From the NCBI GenBank assembly GCA_045587385.1, contig JAZNCE010000104.1, positions 1-57,599 on the forward strand: a stretch of DNA of 57,599 bases, read 5' to 3'. The position numbers and the translations under genes are program-made. Shown here piece after piece: positions 43,632 through 51,215 of this stretch. The number at the start of each line of letters is the position of its first letter. Within the stretch, counting starts at the first letter, position 1. This DNA comes from SVQP01 sp045587385 (GTDB lineage: Bacteria; Bacillota; Clostridia; Oscillospirales; CAG-272). The notes below the pieces were generated by a model that worked only from the letters and a program-made list of their open reading frames with translations, searched no databases and was not told where the DNA came from.

Positions 43632-44249
43632 ATGGCAGGCAACAGAAAAAAGGATCCCGAACTCATGAAGGATATCTGTTCTTTTGTTGAGGACTATTAC
43701 TTTGAATATCACTGCTCCCCTACGATTCGAAAGATAGCCTCTGCTCTCGGCATTGCAAAGACAACGGCATACAGATATCTCATTGAAATGGATGAGAAAG
43801 GTATGCTCAAGTATGACGGTCAAAGTATTGACACAAAGAACATTCAAAGATCCGACTACAAGATGAACCGAGCACCCGTTATCGGTAGCATTGCTTGTGG
43901 TACGCCCGAACTGACGGATGAAGCTTTTGAGGAATTTGTTGCTCTTCCGGTTGCTTTGTTCGGCGAGGGAGATTTCTACGTTCTTCGTACACATGGAGAT
44001 TCAATGATCGAGGCAGGTATCGATGACGGCGACAAAGTCGTTGTCAGAAAGCAGAATCACGCAAACGCAGGTGACATCGTTGTGGCGCTCGTGGATAATG
44101 AAACGACGCTGAAGACCTACTACCCCGAACCGGAGAAGCACCGTATCAGGCTTCACCCGGAAAACAAAACCATGAAAGATATTATAGTAAGGGAGTGTTA
44201 CATACAAGGTGTTGCCGAACACGTGATCAAGAAACTAAACGGGAGGTAA
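43632..44249 (+). CDS. LexA-family self-cleaving repressor
   Basis: A 205-residue repressor. A winged HTH occupies residues about 8-62 (SPTIRKIASALGIAKTTAYR). The S24 peptidase domain follows with catalytic S124 in HGDSMIEAGI and K161 in ETTLKTYY. The expected cleavage bond is C89-G90 in SIACGTPE, Cys-Gly as in UmuD rather than the Ala-Gly of most LexA proteins. GGAGG precedes the ATG by eight bases. With the ImmA/IrrE protease gene next door it probably forms the damage-responsive switch of the element. Confidence 0.9.
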   Translation: MAGNRKKDPELMKDICSFVEDYYFEYHCSPTIRKIASALGIAKTTAYRYLIEMDEKGMLKYDGQSIDTKNIQRSDYKMNRAPVIGSIACGTPELTDEAFEEFVALPVALFGEGDFYVLRTHGDSMIEAGIDDGDKVVVRKQNHANAGDIVVALVDNETTLKTYYPEPEKHRIRLHPENKTMKDIIVRECYIQGVAEHVIKKLNGR

Positions 44250-44254
44250 AGCGA

Positions 44255-44977
44255 TTGAACTATTACCACACAAATGAAGAAATCGACGAGATCGGCGAAG
44301 GTTTGATTCGCAAATATGATTACAATGCCTTTATCAGGGGTGAATCAACCAACATAGAGGGCTTCATCACAGAGCATCTCAAATACAGGATCGTATATGA
44401 TAGGATCGCCGATAGCGATGCAGGCCGAATGGCTTTTCTTTCGGATGGAAAAACTCCTCTTTGGGTATGGCGCAATGGAAAGCGCACCCAAGTTATTCCT
44501 CCGTCAAATACAATCATCATTGATGAGTTTCTTCGTCAAGAAAATGCAAAAACAAGAAGACGGTTCATTTTGGCTCACGAAGCAGGTCATATCATCATGG
44601 ATCTGCTGTGCAACGTTCCTGTCACAGCAGCCTTCAACAACGAATTTGACAGCGAACAAAACTATTCCATTCAGGACCTTGCATGTATGTTCAACATCAA
44701 CGAGAACAAGGCTACCTCCATGGGAGTTGCGCTTCTGATGCCAAGAACCTCGGTTATGAATAGAGCGAAGCAACTGATCACGACCAAGCGTATCCCTCTG
44801 TATGGAAACAGTGTTCTTTGCGACAAAGACCGTATGGTCATCAGCAAGCTCGCCGAGCATTTTCAAGTCTCGTATAAAAGTATGTTCTACCGTTTAAGGG
44901 ATCTGAAAATGTTCGAACCGAGAGATATCGACGAGTACCTCGCCCAAAATCTCGGAAAACTTGGAGGTGTAACATGA
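44255..44977 (+). CDS. ImmA/IrrE-family metallopeptidase
   Basis: A 240-residue protein with the zinc-protease motif HEAGH at residues 108-112 (RRFILAHEAGHIIMDLL). The start is a TTG eight bases after GGGAGG; the longer frame from 44195 overlaps the LexA gene. The C-terminal part (MVISKLAEHFQVSYKSMFYR) looks like the usual helical tail. ImmA proteins cleave element repressors on DNA damage; the likely target here is the adjacent LexA-like or WYL repressor. It is four-base coupled to the next gene. Confidence 0.9.
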   Translation: MNYYHTNEEIDEIGEGLIRKYDYNAFIRGESTNIEGFITEHLKYRIVYDRIADSDAGRMAFLSDGKTPLWVWRNGKRTQVIPPSNTIIIDEFLRQENAKTRRRFILAHEAGHIIMDLLCNVPVTAAFNNEFDSEQNYSIQDLACMFNINENKATSMGVALLMPRTSVMNRAKQLITTKRIPLYGNSVLCDKDRMVISKLAEHFQVSYKSMFYRLRDLKMFEPRDIDEYLAQNLGKLGGVT

Positions 44978-45264
44978 TATCTGCTCCTCCCAAATTCGTC
45001 GTCAATACCCTTGATGAAAGCACAATAGAAAAAATCGAGCTTTCATTTGCAGCAAGCGAGGACATGGAATTCAGAGAAATCTGCTGTCCTTACTGCAGTA
45101 CTCCACTGGCTACGGTTACCCTCAATATGCATGAAGGAATCTTCATTGCGAAATGTCAGAAATGCAAAGCGGTCACTCCTCTGAATCTTGCGTATTTCTA
45201 TCGTTCAAAGTCGTATCGCAGACCGGACGCATTTCTCCTCGACATGAACCATTCAACTAAATAA
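44974..45264 (+). CDS. Small zinc-ribbon protein
   Basis: A 96-residue protein with CCPYCSTPL near residue 36 and CQKCKAVTPL near 62, a four-cysteine zinc ribbon resembling Com-like or transcript-binding proteins. It starts within the stop of the ImmA-like gene (4-bp overlap). Its role in the operon is unknown; nucleic acid binding is likely. Confidence 0.75.
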   Translation: MISAPPKFVVNTLDESTIEKIELSFAASEDMEFREICCPYCSTPLATVTLNMHEGIFIAKCQKCKAVTPLNLAYFYRSKSYRRPDAFLLDMNHSTK

Positions 45265-45316
45265 CAATCCACTTTATAACGAGTAAGCGGAGCCGATCAA
45301 GATCGAGACTACCCAA

Positions 45317-45376
45317 GCACCGTATGAAGACAAGTAACAGAATCTAATTCTGTCTTGTTGTCATGCGGTGCTTTTT
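45317..45376 (+). terminator. Large terminator hairpin
   Basis: Outer arms GCACCG and CGGTGC enclose ACAAG-TAACAGAAT / ATTCTG-TCTTGT stems; TTTTTG follows. Confidence 0.8.
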
Positions 45377-45421
45377 GTTTTGCACTTTCGGCTCTACTTG
45401 CCTTCATACGATGTTATAAGA

Positions 45422-45458
45422 GTCCTTTCCGTGGCTTCCGCTTCGGAAAGGACTTTTT
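45422..45458 (+). terminator. Second terminator
   Basis: GTCCTTTCCG and CGGAAAGGAC with a 12-base loop, then TTTTT. Confidence 0.85.
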
Positions 45459-45568
45459 ATGTTTTGGCAAACTTACATCGCTAAATACCCGTGATCTCCG
45501 AATTTTGATTTCACACCTAACAGTTCACTAACAAAAATCAAAATTCAAAAAATTAAGGAGATCACAAA

Positions 45569-46159
45569 ATGGATTATCAGAACGCAGAATTTTATAAGCT
45601 CAACAAGAACAACCCCGACCTCGTTTACAACTTCGCAGATGAACTCATCACCTACCGCAAAGAAACAGATGAGAACGGAAACCTTCAGATCGTTGAATAC
45701 CGCAAGAAGGATGGCAGAAAAGGAAAGAAAGCCACCACTCGCAGAGTAGTCCCCTCCACCGAAATGAGCATTGAAGACTTTGATGCATGGAAAGCCCGTC
45801 TCACGGAAGAAGCCCTCGAATACCGCAGACATGATGACCTTACCACGCGAGAGAATGTCAGCATCGAAAACCTCCTCGAAACTGACCTCGTGTGTGAGGA
45901 ATCAGTTGAGGACGAATATATCCGAGAGGAAGAAGAAAGACACACTCTTCCGAAAACAATGAAGGAAGCTCTCGAAATTTTGGACGTACTTACCCCCACA
46001 CAAAAAAACAGATACCTGCAAGTCAAATATTATGGAAAAACGATACGAGAAGTCGCAGATGAAGAAGGTTGCGGATTCCAAAGAGTGGCTAAAAGTATAG
46101 CTCAAGCTCAGGAGAAGATCGATAAGGAAAGAGCGAAAAGAGGTTATACAACGAAATAA
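45569..46159 (+). CDS. Sigma-70 region 4-like protein of mobile elements
   Basis: A 196-residue basic/acidic protein. The C-terminal 50 residues (LDVLTPTQKNRYLQVKYYGK then TIREVADEEGCGFQRVAKSI) form a sigma region 4-type HTH. The N-terminal half (DFDAWKARLTEEALEYRRHD) shows no region 2. AAGGAGATCACAAA precedes the start. Such proteins are common in clostridial elements near recombinases and may act as element-specific transcription factors. Confidence 0.78.
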   Translation: MDYQNAEFYKLNKNNPDLVYNFADELITYRKETDENGNLQIVEYRKKDGRKGKKATTRRVVPSTEMSIEDFDAWKARLTEEALEYRRHDDLTTRENVSIENLLETDLVCEESVEDEYIREEEERHTLPKTMKEALEILDVLTPTQKNRYLQVKYYGKTIREVADEEGCGFQRVAKSIAQAQEKIDKERAKRGYTTK

Positions 46160-46182
46160 TCATAAAGCATAATTCAAGTACA

Positions 46183-46229
46183 CAAAAAAACACTTACGAA
46201 ACTTGATTTGTTTTCAAGTTTCGTAAGTG
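46183..46229. terminator. Bidirectional terminator between convergent genes
   Basis: CACTTACGAAACTTGA and TCAAGTTTCGTAAGTG are 16-bp perfect arms; a run of seven T follows on the minus strand, serving the ATPase gene. Confidence 0.85.
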
Positions 46230-46240
46230 AAAAGATATTA

Positions 46241-47479
46241 TCAAATAGTCCATGCAGGAATTACAAGAACATCCTTGTTTAATGCTGTAAAGCTTTCCTT
46301 CAAGCATAAAACACCGCCAATACCTGTCGGAATAGAAGATTTCGTAAGCACACTGAAACTGCTTACCATAGAAAGCGTTGCTGTTGCAGCTTTCTTGATC
46401 TCAAGCGGATGAAGCAAACCATCACTCTCAATAATGAGATCAATTTCCTTTGTATCTTTATCTCTGTAGTAATGGAGATAGCATTCCATTCCTGCATTCA
46501 GATACGTTTTGCGGATCTCGGAAACAATGTAGTTCTCAAGGATTGCCCCGTTGATCGAACCGTTGGCAAGAATATCGGGAGAACTATAGCGAGTAAGGTA
46601 TGCCACAAGTCCCGTGTCGAAGAAATACATCTTGGGAATCTTCACGGTCCGTTTCAACAAGTTGTTGGAATACGGTCTCAAATAGAAGATGATATCGGAT
46701 TTTTCAAGGACTTCAAGCCAGCGTGAAGCTGTATCATCTGCGATGCCAACATCCGAAGCGATAGCATGCACGTTTAGCTGTTGCCCTGCACGGCAAGCGG
46801 CAGCACGGATGAAATCAAGGAATCTGACCTTGTCAACTCCATCAATCATCTCACTTACATCTCGTTCCAAATAGGTCTGTAGATAGCTGGAATAGAATAC
46901 ATCTCGATTTGTATATTTACCGCTTATATGTCCCGGCATAGTGCCTTTAAAAACACGCTCAAACATACCATTGACATCGGTTGGGATACGTTCTCTCGAT
47001 CTTTTGGCGATTTCCTCAACAGAAACAGAAAACGGTCTGTTTTCACCCGAACCATAAAATTCGTTTTGTGAAATAGAGCTCAAGTGCAAAAGCGCAACTC
47101 TTCCTGCCAAGGACTCCTGTGCGAGTTTCATCAGCTTAAAAGCTTGTGAACCGGTCAGCCAATAACTTCCTGCAGGTGCTCCGTTATCAATTCTCATTTT
47201 GATATATGGGAACAGTTCCGGTGCGTATTGTACTTCATCGATCAGCACAGGTGCAGGATGCATGGCCAAAAACATTTCAGGATCTGTTTTAGCCAAGGCT
47301 CTTTCATTGAGATCGTCCAAGGTGACCACGTTGCGGTCTGACTTCATAATGTGCTTTAACATGGTAGATTTTCCAACTTGGCGAGGCCCACTCACCAAAA
47401 CACAGGAATACTCCTCCGATAAGGACAATACCAGTCCTTCCATATCTCGCTTAATATATTTATCCGAATTCATATTCAT
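46241..47479 (-). CDS. AAA ATPase with DUF4143 domain
   Basis: About 412 residues. Walker A is GPRQVGKST (31-39), Walker B is APVLIDEVQYAPELF and the sensor is WLTGSQAF. The C-terminal DUF4143 segment ends in a nuclease-like PLEIKKAATATLS after KDTKEIDLIIESDG. GGAGG eight bases upstream favours the ATG at 47479; the TTG at 47494 overlaps the ribosome site. These archaeal/bacterial ATPases are widespread with unclear roles. It is a single gene with its own terminator. Confidence 0.9.
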   Translation of the reverse strand: MNMNSDKYIKRDMEGLVLSLSEEYSCVLVSGPRQVGKSTMLKHIMKSDRNVVTLDDLNERALAKTDPEMFLAMHPAPVLIDEVQYAPELFPYIKMRIDNGAPAGSYWLTGSQAFKLMKLAQESLAGRVALLHLSSISQNEFYGSGENRPFSVSVEEIAKRSRERIPTDVNGMFERVFKGTMPGHISGKYTNRDVFYSSYLQTYLERDVSEMIDGVDKVRFLDFIRAAACRAGQQLNVHAIASDVGIADDTASRWLEVLEKSDIIFYLRPYSNNLLKRTVKIPKMYFFDTGLVAYLTRYSSPDILANGSINGAILENYIVSEIRKTYLNAGMECYLHYYRDKDTKEIDLIIESDGLLHPLEIKKAATATLSMVSSFSVLTKSSIPTGIGGVLCLKESFTALNKDVLVIPAWTI

Positions 47480-47699
47480 ATACCATACCTCCAATCAATA
47501 TTTCGGCTGAAATTCGATATAATCCTATTTTAGCCGATTTTTCTCTTTTTGTCAAGAGGTTCATGAAAGAATATACGGAAAATTAACACTTGCAGACCTC
47601 AAAACACAATGGCGTAACGATTATTTCACATTATTATGCCAAATTCCTTTCTCTCTTTTTCGTGGAAAAAAATTATTTTTGAGTTTTTTTCTGAAATAG

Positions 47700-47723
47700 G
47701 GGGGACAAACCCCCGATTTTTTT
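47700..47723 (+). terminator. GC hairpin with T-tail, no gene in front
   Basis: GGGGG and CCCCC enclose ACAAA, and seven T follow. The nearest upstream gene is on the other strand, so it may end an unseen RNA. Confidence 0.6.
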
Positions 47724-47730
47724 CATATAG

Positions 47731-48021
47731 GTGAGGAACGAAATAAATCCTCACTGATATTTGACAATTGAATAGCGATATAACAGATACGTTACCGACT
47801 CCGCGCGAGAGCGCAAGCCACACAAGCGAACGACCGCTATCCTTCCGATAGCCGCTGTCTTCGGACAGCATGTCCTTCAGGACTTGGACTCACGAGTAGC
47901 AATCGTGGGAAGGCCATGACAGGAGTTGGGGATAATGATACTTCCGTACTGCGGATGCCGGAGAACCCGGCGGTTGGTGAGAGGCCAATGAGATTGCTAC
48001 GCTGGCAATCGTCTGTTATAT
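47731..48021 (+). ncRNA. Candidate large structured RNA of unknown family
   Basis: A hairpin GTGAGGA / TCCTCAC (47731-47754) precedes a domain closed by ATATAACAGA (47778-47787) pairing with TCTGTTATAT (48012-48021). Within it are stems GCTATC/GATAGC, GCTGTC/GACAGC, GTCC/GGAC, GCCGG/CCGGC, TTGG/CCAA and GATTGC/GCAATC, several with TTCG- or TTCC-type loops. G+C is higher than in the surroundings, and no good ORF is present. This is the layout of a multibranched structured RNA. It does not match tmRNA, RNase P, SRP or 6S features I know; the strand is assumed from the downstream gene. Confidence 0.55.
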
Positions 48022-48131
48022 GCCCGTGGGTAAAACCATAATGTCGGGGGTGTTGGGCGACAAATACGACAAGACATATTTCAAAAACAAAACGATCCCT
48101 ATTACTCATGAAAATGAGTATAACTATTTTC

Positions 48132-48179
48132 GGCTGATGGCGCACTGTTCGGTTTATCCGATTAATCCACCCATCAGCC
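48132..48179 (+). terminator. Hairpin before mazF
   Basis: GGCTGATGG and CCATCAGCC are followed by TTTACATATTT, 30 bases before the toxin gene. It could end the structured RNA or attenuate mazF. Confidence 0.6.
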
Positions 48180-48209
48180 TTTACATATTTATCAGGAGGT
48201 AAAAGACAT

Positions 48210-48587
48210 ATGACGGTTCACAAAAACGATGTCTACTATGCCGACCTGTCCCCCGTAATCGGGAGCGAACAAGGCGGTACAAGACCTGTCCTCGTGATTC
48301 AGAACGATACCGGAAATAAGGTGTCCCCGACGATCATTATCGCAGCTATCACCAGCAGACAGAAGAAACTCAAAATGCCGACTCACGTGCGGATTACCCT
48401 CGAAGAAGGCCACCTTCCCAAGAACTCAATGGCTATGCTCGAACAGATCAGGACCATTGACAAGGAACGCCTCAAGAATTATGTCGGCAGGATCGACAAG
48501 CAATCCGCAGAAGCCATAGAACGAGCATCGCTCGAAAGCCTCGGCATCGACGTTCACAAGACGTACAGGAGGCTCTATGGAAAGTAA
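48210..48587 (+). CDS. MazF/PemK-family endoribonuclease toxin
   Basis: A 125-residue protein with the MazF fold: GDVYYADL-type start (HKNDVYYADLSPVIGSEQGG), TRPVLVIQND, TIIIAAITS and the C-terminal helix. GGAGG precedes the start. MazF cleaves single-stranded mRNA. No RHH antitoxin gene is adjacent upstream; only the structured RNA region lies there. The next gene (SHOCT-like) overlaps its end by 11 bp. The antitoxin may be elsewhere, or the protein may be a housekeeping or element-stability copy. Confidence 0.9.
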   Translation: MTVHKNDVYYADLSPVIGSEQGGTRPVLVIQNDTGNKVSPTIIIAAITSRQKKLKMPTHVRITLEEGHLPKNSMAMLEQIRTIDKERLKNYVGRIDKQSAEAIERASLESLGIDVHKTYRRLYGK

Positions 48588-48738
48588 TATGGAGAACAAC
48601 ATCCGCTTTCTCATTCAGCGAGAAATGCTCCTCTCCCTTTTGAAAAGCGGAGAGATCACCCAAGACGAATACGATAAAACCCTTGCAAAACTCCGGTCAA
48701 AACATAATTGCAAACTTATTGTTACTTCTGCAAATTAA
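48577..48738 (+). CDS. Small SHOCT-like protein, 53 residues
   Basis: The start at 48577 lies inside the end of mazF and is set by AGGAGG four bases upstream. The sequence MESNMENNIRFLIQREMLLS continues into LLKSGEITQDEYDKTLAKL, the short helix-turn-helix hairpin pattern of SHOCT domains. It lies between the toxin and the recombinase and might regulate either. A MazF antidote role is possible but untested; size and coupling are the only basis. Confidence 0.65.
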   Translation: MESNMENNIRFLIQREMLLSLLKSGEITQDEYDKTLAKLRSKHNCKLIVTSAN

Positions 48739-48751
48739 CGAGGTTTTGGAC

Positions 48752-48779
48752 TGGACTTTTGAATTTGTTGTGGTATACT
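48752..48779 (+). promoter_or_regulatory. Promoter of the recombinase cluster
   Basis: TGGACT and an extended TGGTATACT are 16 bases apart, 32 bases before the start. Confidence 0.6.
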
Positions 48780-48810
48780 TTGTGCTAACAAAACAGAAAG
48801 GAGATAAAAG

Positions 48811-50367
48811 ATGCAACAGCAAATCATCACCATCGCACCGCTTCCCGTAAGCGAAAAGAAAACCCGTGCTGCCGCATACGTCCGTGTCAGTACGAACAAG
48901 GACGATCAGCTTAACTCCTTCGCTGCCCAGTATATCCACTACAAAAAGTTGTTGGAAGAAAGCATCAGCGAGGAACTGGTTGATGTCTATGCCGACGAAG
49001 GTATCAGCGGAACTACCACGAAGGAACGAGATGCCTTCAACAAGCTCATCAGCGACTGCGAACAAGGAAAGATCGACAGAATCTACACCAAGTCGATATC
49101 CCGATTCGCAAGAAACACAACCGAGTGCTTAAAGTATGTGAGATACCTCAAGAGCCTCGGCGTGACCATCTACTTCGAGAAGGAAAACCTCGATACAGCA
49201 AACGAGGAAACCGAGTTCCGACTCACCATGCTCGAATCCCACGCACAGGAAGAATCCATCTCGATATCCAAGAACGTTCGCCTCGGTGAACAGTACAGAA
49301 TGGAACGAGGTGAATACCTCCTCAAGAACACTCTCTACGGCTACGACCTCATTGACCACCAACTGGTCATCAACGAGGAAGAAGCCGAGGTGGTCAGAAG
49401 AATCTATCGTGACTACACCACAGGCAAAAGCCTCCGCCAGATCATCCACGAGCTCAACGAGGAACAAATCCCCAAGCACGGTGTGGTTGGCATCTGGTCA
49501 AGAAGAAGCGTACTCTATATCCTCCAAAACGAGAAATACGTTGGGGATCAGATGTACAGAAAAACCTACAGAACCGAAACATTCCCCTTCAAGAGAATGA
49601 AAAACTATGGTGAGGTAGATGCCTACTACGTTGAAGACAGCCATCCTGCCATCATCGACCGAGCTACCTTCGAAGCGGCTCAAACCCTCCGTCAAGAAAG
49701 AAGACCTGCAACTGCAGACAAAGTCCCCGAATACGCAACGCTGAAAGGCAAACTCAAGTGCGGACACTGCGGTGGAAGCTTCAAGCAAGAAAAGGCATAC
49801 GGCGAGAGATATTGGGGATGCAGTACCTACTCCTTCGACACAACTAAGTGCGGAGTCAAAAAGATACCCGAAAGCGAGATCTTCGGGGCTTTCGTCACGC
49901 TGTACAACAAGCTGAAACTTAACAAGAAGGTCATCCTTCAACCAATCATTAACCAACTGGTCACTCTGAAGAACAGCCTTGTAGCACAGAACGCAGACTT
50001 CGCCGGTCTCGATGAAAAAATCATGCTTATCAACGACCAACTTGCCCTCATAGCACAGCTCCGTCAAAAAGGACTCATGGATGAGGAAACCTTCCGCACC
50101 AAGAGCAACGAATTGAATAACTCTCTGAACAGCCTACGCTCACAACGTAGGCTGTTTCTTAATAATAACGAAGCTGACAAGGCAATCACAGAGATCAAGA
50201 AGCTGATAGGTATCATCGATAAAGGCCCCGACAGACTCACCGAGTTTGACGAGGACATCTTCGAGAGAATCGTAACGGAGATAACCGCTGATGAGAGCGA
50301 AGTCATCCAGTTCAAGCTCATCGGTGGACTTGTAATAAAAGAAAAAATAGAAAGGAAGAAACGGTAA
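48811..50367 (+). CDS. Large serine recombinase (element integrase/excisionase), first of three
   Basis: A 518-residue recombinase. The catalytic resolvase domain starts at residue 19 (AAAYVRVSTNKDD; catalytic S27), with GISGTTTKERDAFNKLI and SRFARNTTECLKYV. The recombinase domain follows (LYGYDLIDHQL, RRIYRDYTTGKSLRQIIHEL), then the zinc ribbon LKCGHCGGSFKQ...WGCSTYSF and a coiled coil. AAAGGAG precedes the ATG. It abuts the next gene (TAATG overlap). Such proteins catalyse site-specific integration and excision of ICEs and IMEs; tandem triplets are known in Bacillota elements. Confidence 0.93.
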   Translation: MQQQIITIAPLPVSEKKTRAAAYVRVSTNKDDQLNSFAAQYIHYKKLLEESISEELVDVYADEGISGTTTKERDAFNKLISDCEQGKIDRIYTKSISRFARNTTECLKYVRYLKSLGVTIYFEKENLDTANEETEFRLTMLESHAQEESISISKNVRLGEQYRMERGEYLLKNTLYGYDLIDHQLVINEEEAEVVRRIYRDYTTGKSLRQIIHELNEEQIPKHGVVGIWSRRSVLYILQNEKYVGDQMYRKTYRTETFPFKRMKNYGEVDAYYVEDSHPAIIDRATFEAAQTLRQERRPATADKVPEYATLKGKLKCGHCGGSFKQEKAYGERYWGCSTYSFDTTKCGVKKIPESEIFGAFVTLYNKLKLNKKVILQPIINQLVTLKNSLVAQNADFAGLDEKIMLINDQLALIAQLRQKGLMDEETFRTKSNELNNSLNSLRSQRRLFLNNNEADKAITEIKKLIGIIDKGPDRLTEFDEDIFERIVTEITADESEVIQFKLIGGLVIKEKIERKKR

Positions 50368-51215
50368 TGAAAAGAACGATCCCCTATGGATACGAGTTCC
50401 GTGACGGCTATATCGGCGTAGAAAAAACCGCCTCCTCGGTAGTCCGAGGAATTTACATCGAATACCTTAACGGAAAATCCTTCGCTACCATCGCTAAGGA
50501 ACTGACGGCGAAAGGTATCGATTACTACCAAGGCAAAACCGAGTGGAACAAGCAAATGATCAAGCGAGTCCTCGAATGCCCGATGTACTGCGGCACCGAG
50601 AAATACCCTCAGATCATCGAGGAAGCACAATTTAAGGCGGTTGCAAAGCTGATAGCCACAAAATATGGCGGTTACAACAATGATGCAAGAGCCACGGTAC
50701 TGCGGAAGCGAACCTTCTGCCAAGAGTGCGGAGAAAGAATATGGCACGATATGCAACACCCAAAGTACAGACGGTGGGTATGCAAGAAATGCAACGAGCA
50801 TCCGATAAAGGATGATGACTTCTACAAAAAAGTCACTGGCATCCTCAACGCTGTCATCGACCACCCCGAACTGCTCGACGAGGTAGAACCGAAGGACACC
50901 TACGAGTCCGAGTATGAGGTAACATCAAAAGCAAACCAAGTAACCCACATGCTGACCTCACCCGGAGTCAACTTCGAAACAGCCTTCGAGGACATCCTCA
51001 ACCTCGCATCACTCAAATATGACAACTGCGAGTATGACATCACAGAAGAACTCACAGAAACCATCAAGCAAGACTACATCGGCAGACAAAGGCTGGACGA
51101 TGTGGACACAGAACTCATAGAACGGACGGTATCCCACCTCACGGTGAATAACCAAGGAAAGATTGCCATCCACTTCATAAACGGTGCAACCGTAAAAACG
51201 GAAGGAGAAACATAA
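50367..51215 (+). CDS. Recombinase-like accessory protein lacking the catalytic domain
   Basis: A 282-residue protein corresponding to the recombinase and zinc-ribbon parts only. It begins at PYGYEFRDGYIGVEKTAS, then GIYIEYLNGKSFATIAKELT, the zinc ribbon FCQECGERIW...VCKKCNEH and a tail. There is no resolvase domain and no catalytic serine, and the start is intact (TAATG coupling, so not a simple 5' deletion). It probably acts as a DNA-binding subunit or directionality factor with the flanking recombinases. Confidence 0.85.
   Translation: MKRTIPYGYEFRDGYIGVEKTASSVVRGIYIEYLNGKSFATIAKELTAKGIDYYQGKTEWNKQMIKRVLECPMYCGTEKYPQIIEEAQFKAVAKLIATKYGGYNNDARATVLRKRTFCQECGERIWHDMQHPKYRRWVCKKCNEHPIKDDDFYKKVTGILNAVIDHPELLDEVEPKDTYESEYEVTSKANQVTHMLTSPGVNFETAFEDILNLASLKYDNCEYDITEELTETIKQDYIGRQRLDDVDTELIERTVSHLTVNNQGKIAIHFINGATVKTEGET

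Larger units (their letters stand above)
45265..45568. other. Intergenic with two strong terminators
   Basis: It holds the hairpins at 45317 and 45422, each followed by T-runs, which isolate the sigma-like gene from the LexA operon. Between and after them nothing else is recognised. Confidence 0.6.
47480..48209. other. Long non-coding region with structured RNA candidate
   Basis: Small frames here lack ribosome sites. It holds an orphan T-tailed hairpin (47700), a run of at least seven stems from 47731 to 48021 closed by a 10-bp long-range helix, and a terminator-like hairpin before mazF (48132). Confidence 0.6.

Noticed and set aside
47731..48021. Structured segment as tmRNA, RNase P RNA, SRP RNA or a group I intron
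   Set aside because: None of the conserved sequence blocks of those RNAs that I know were found.
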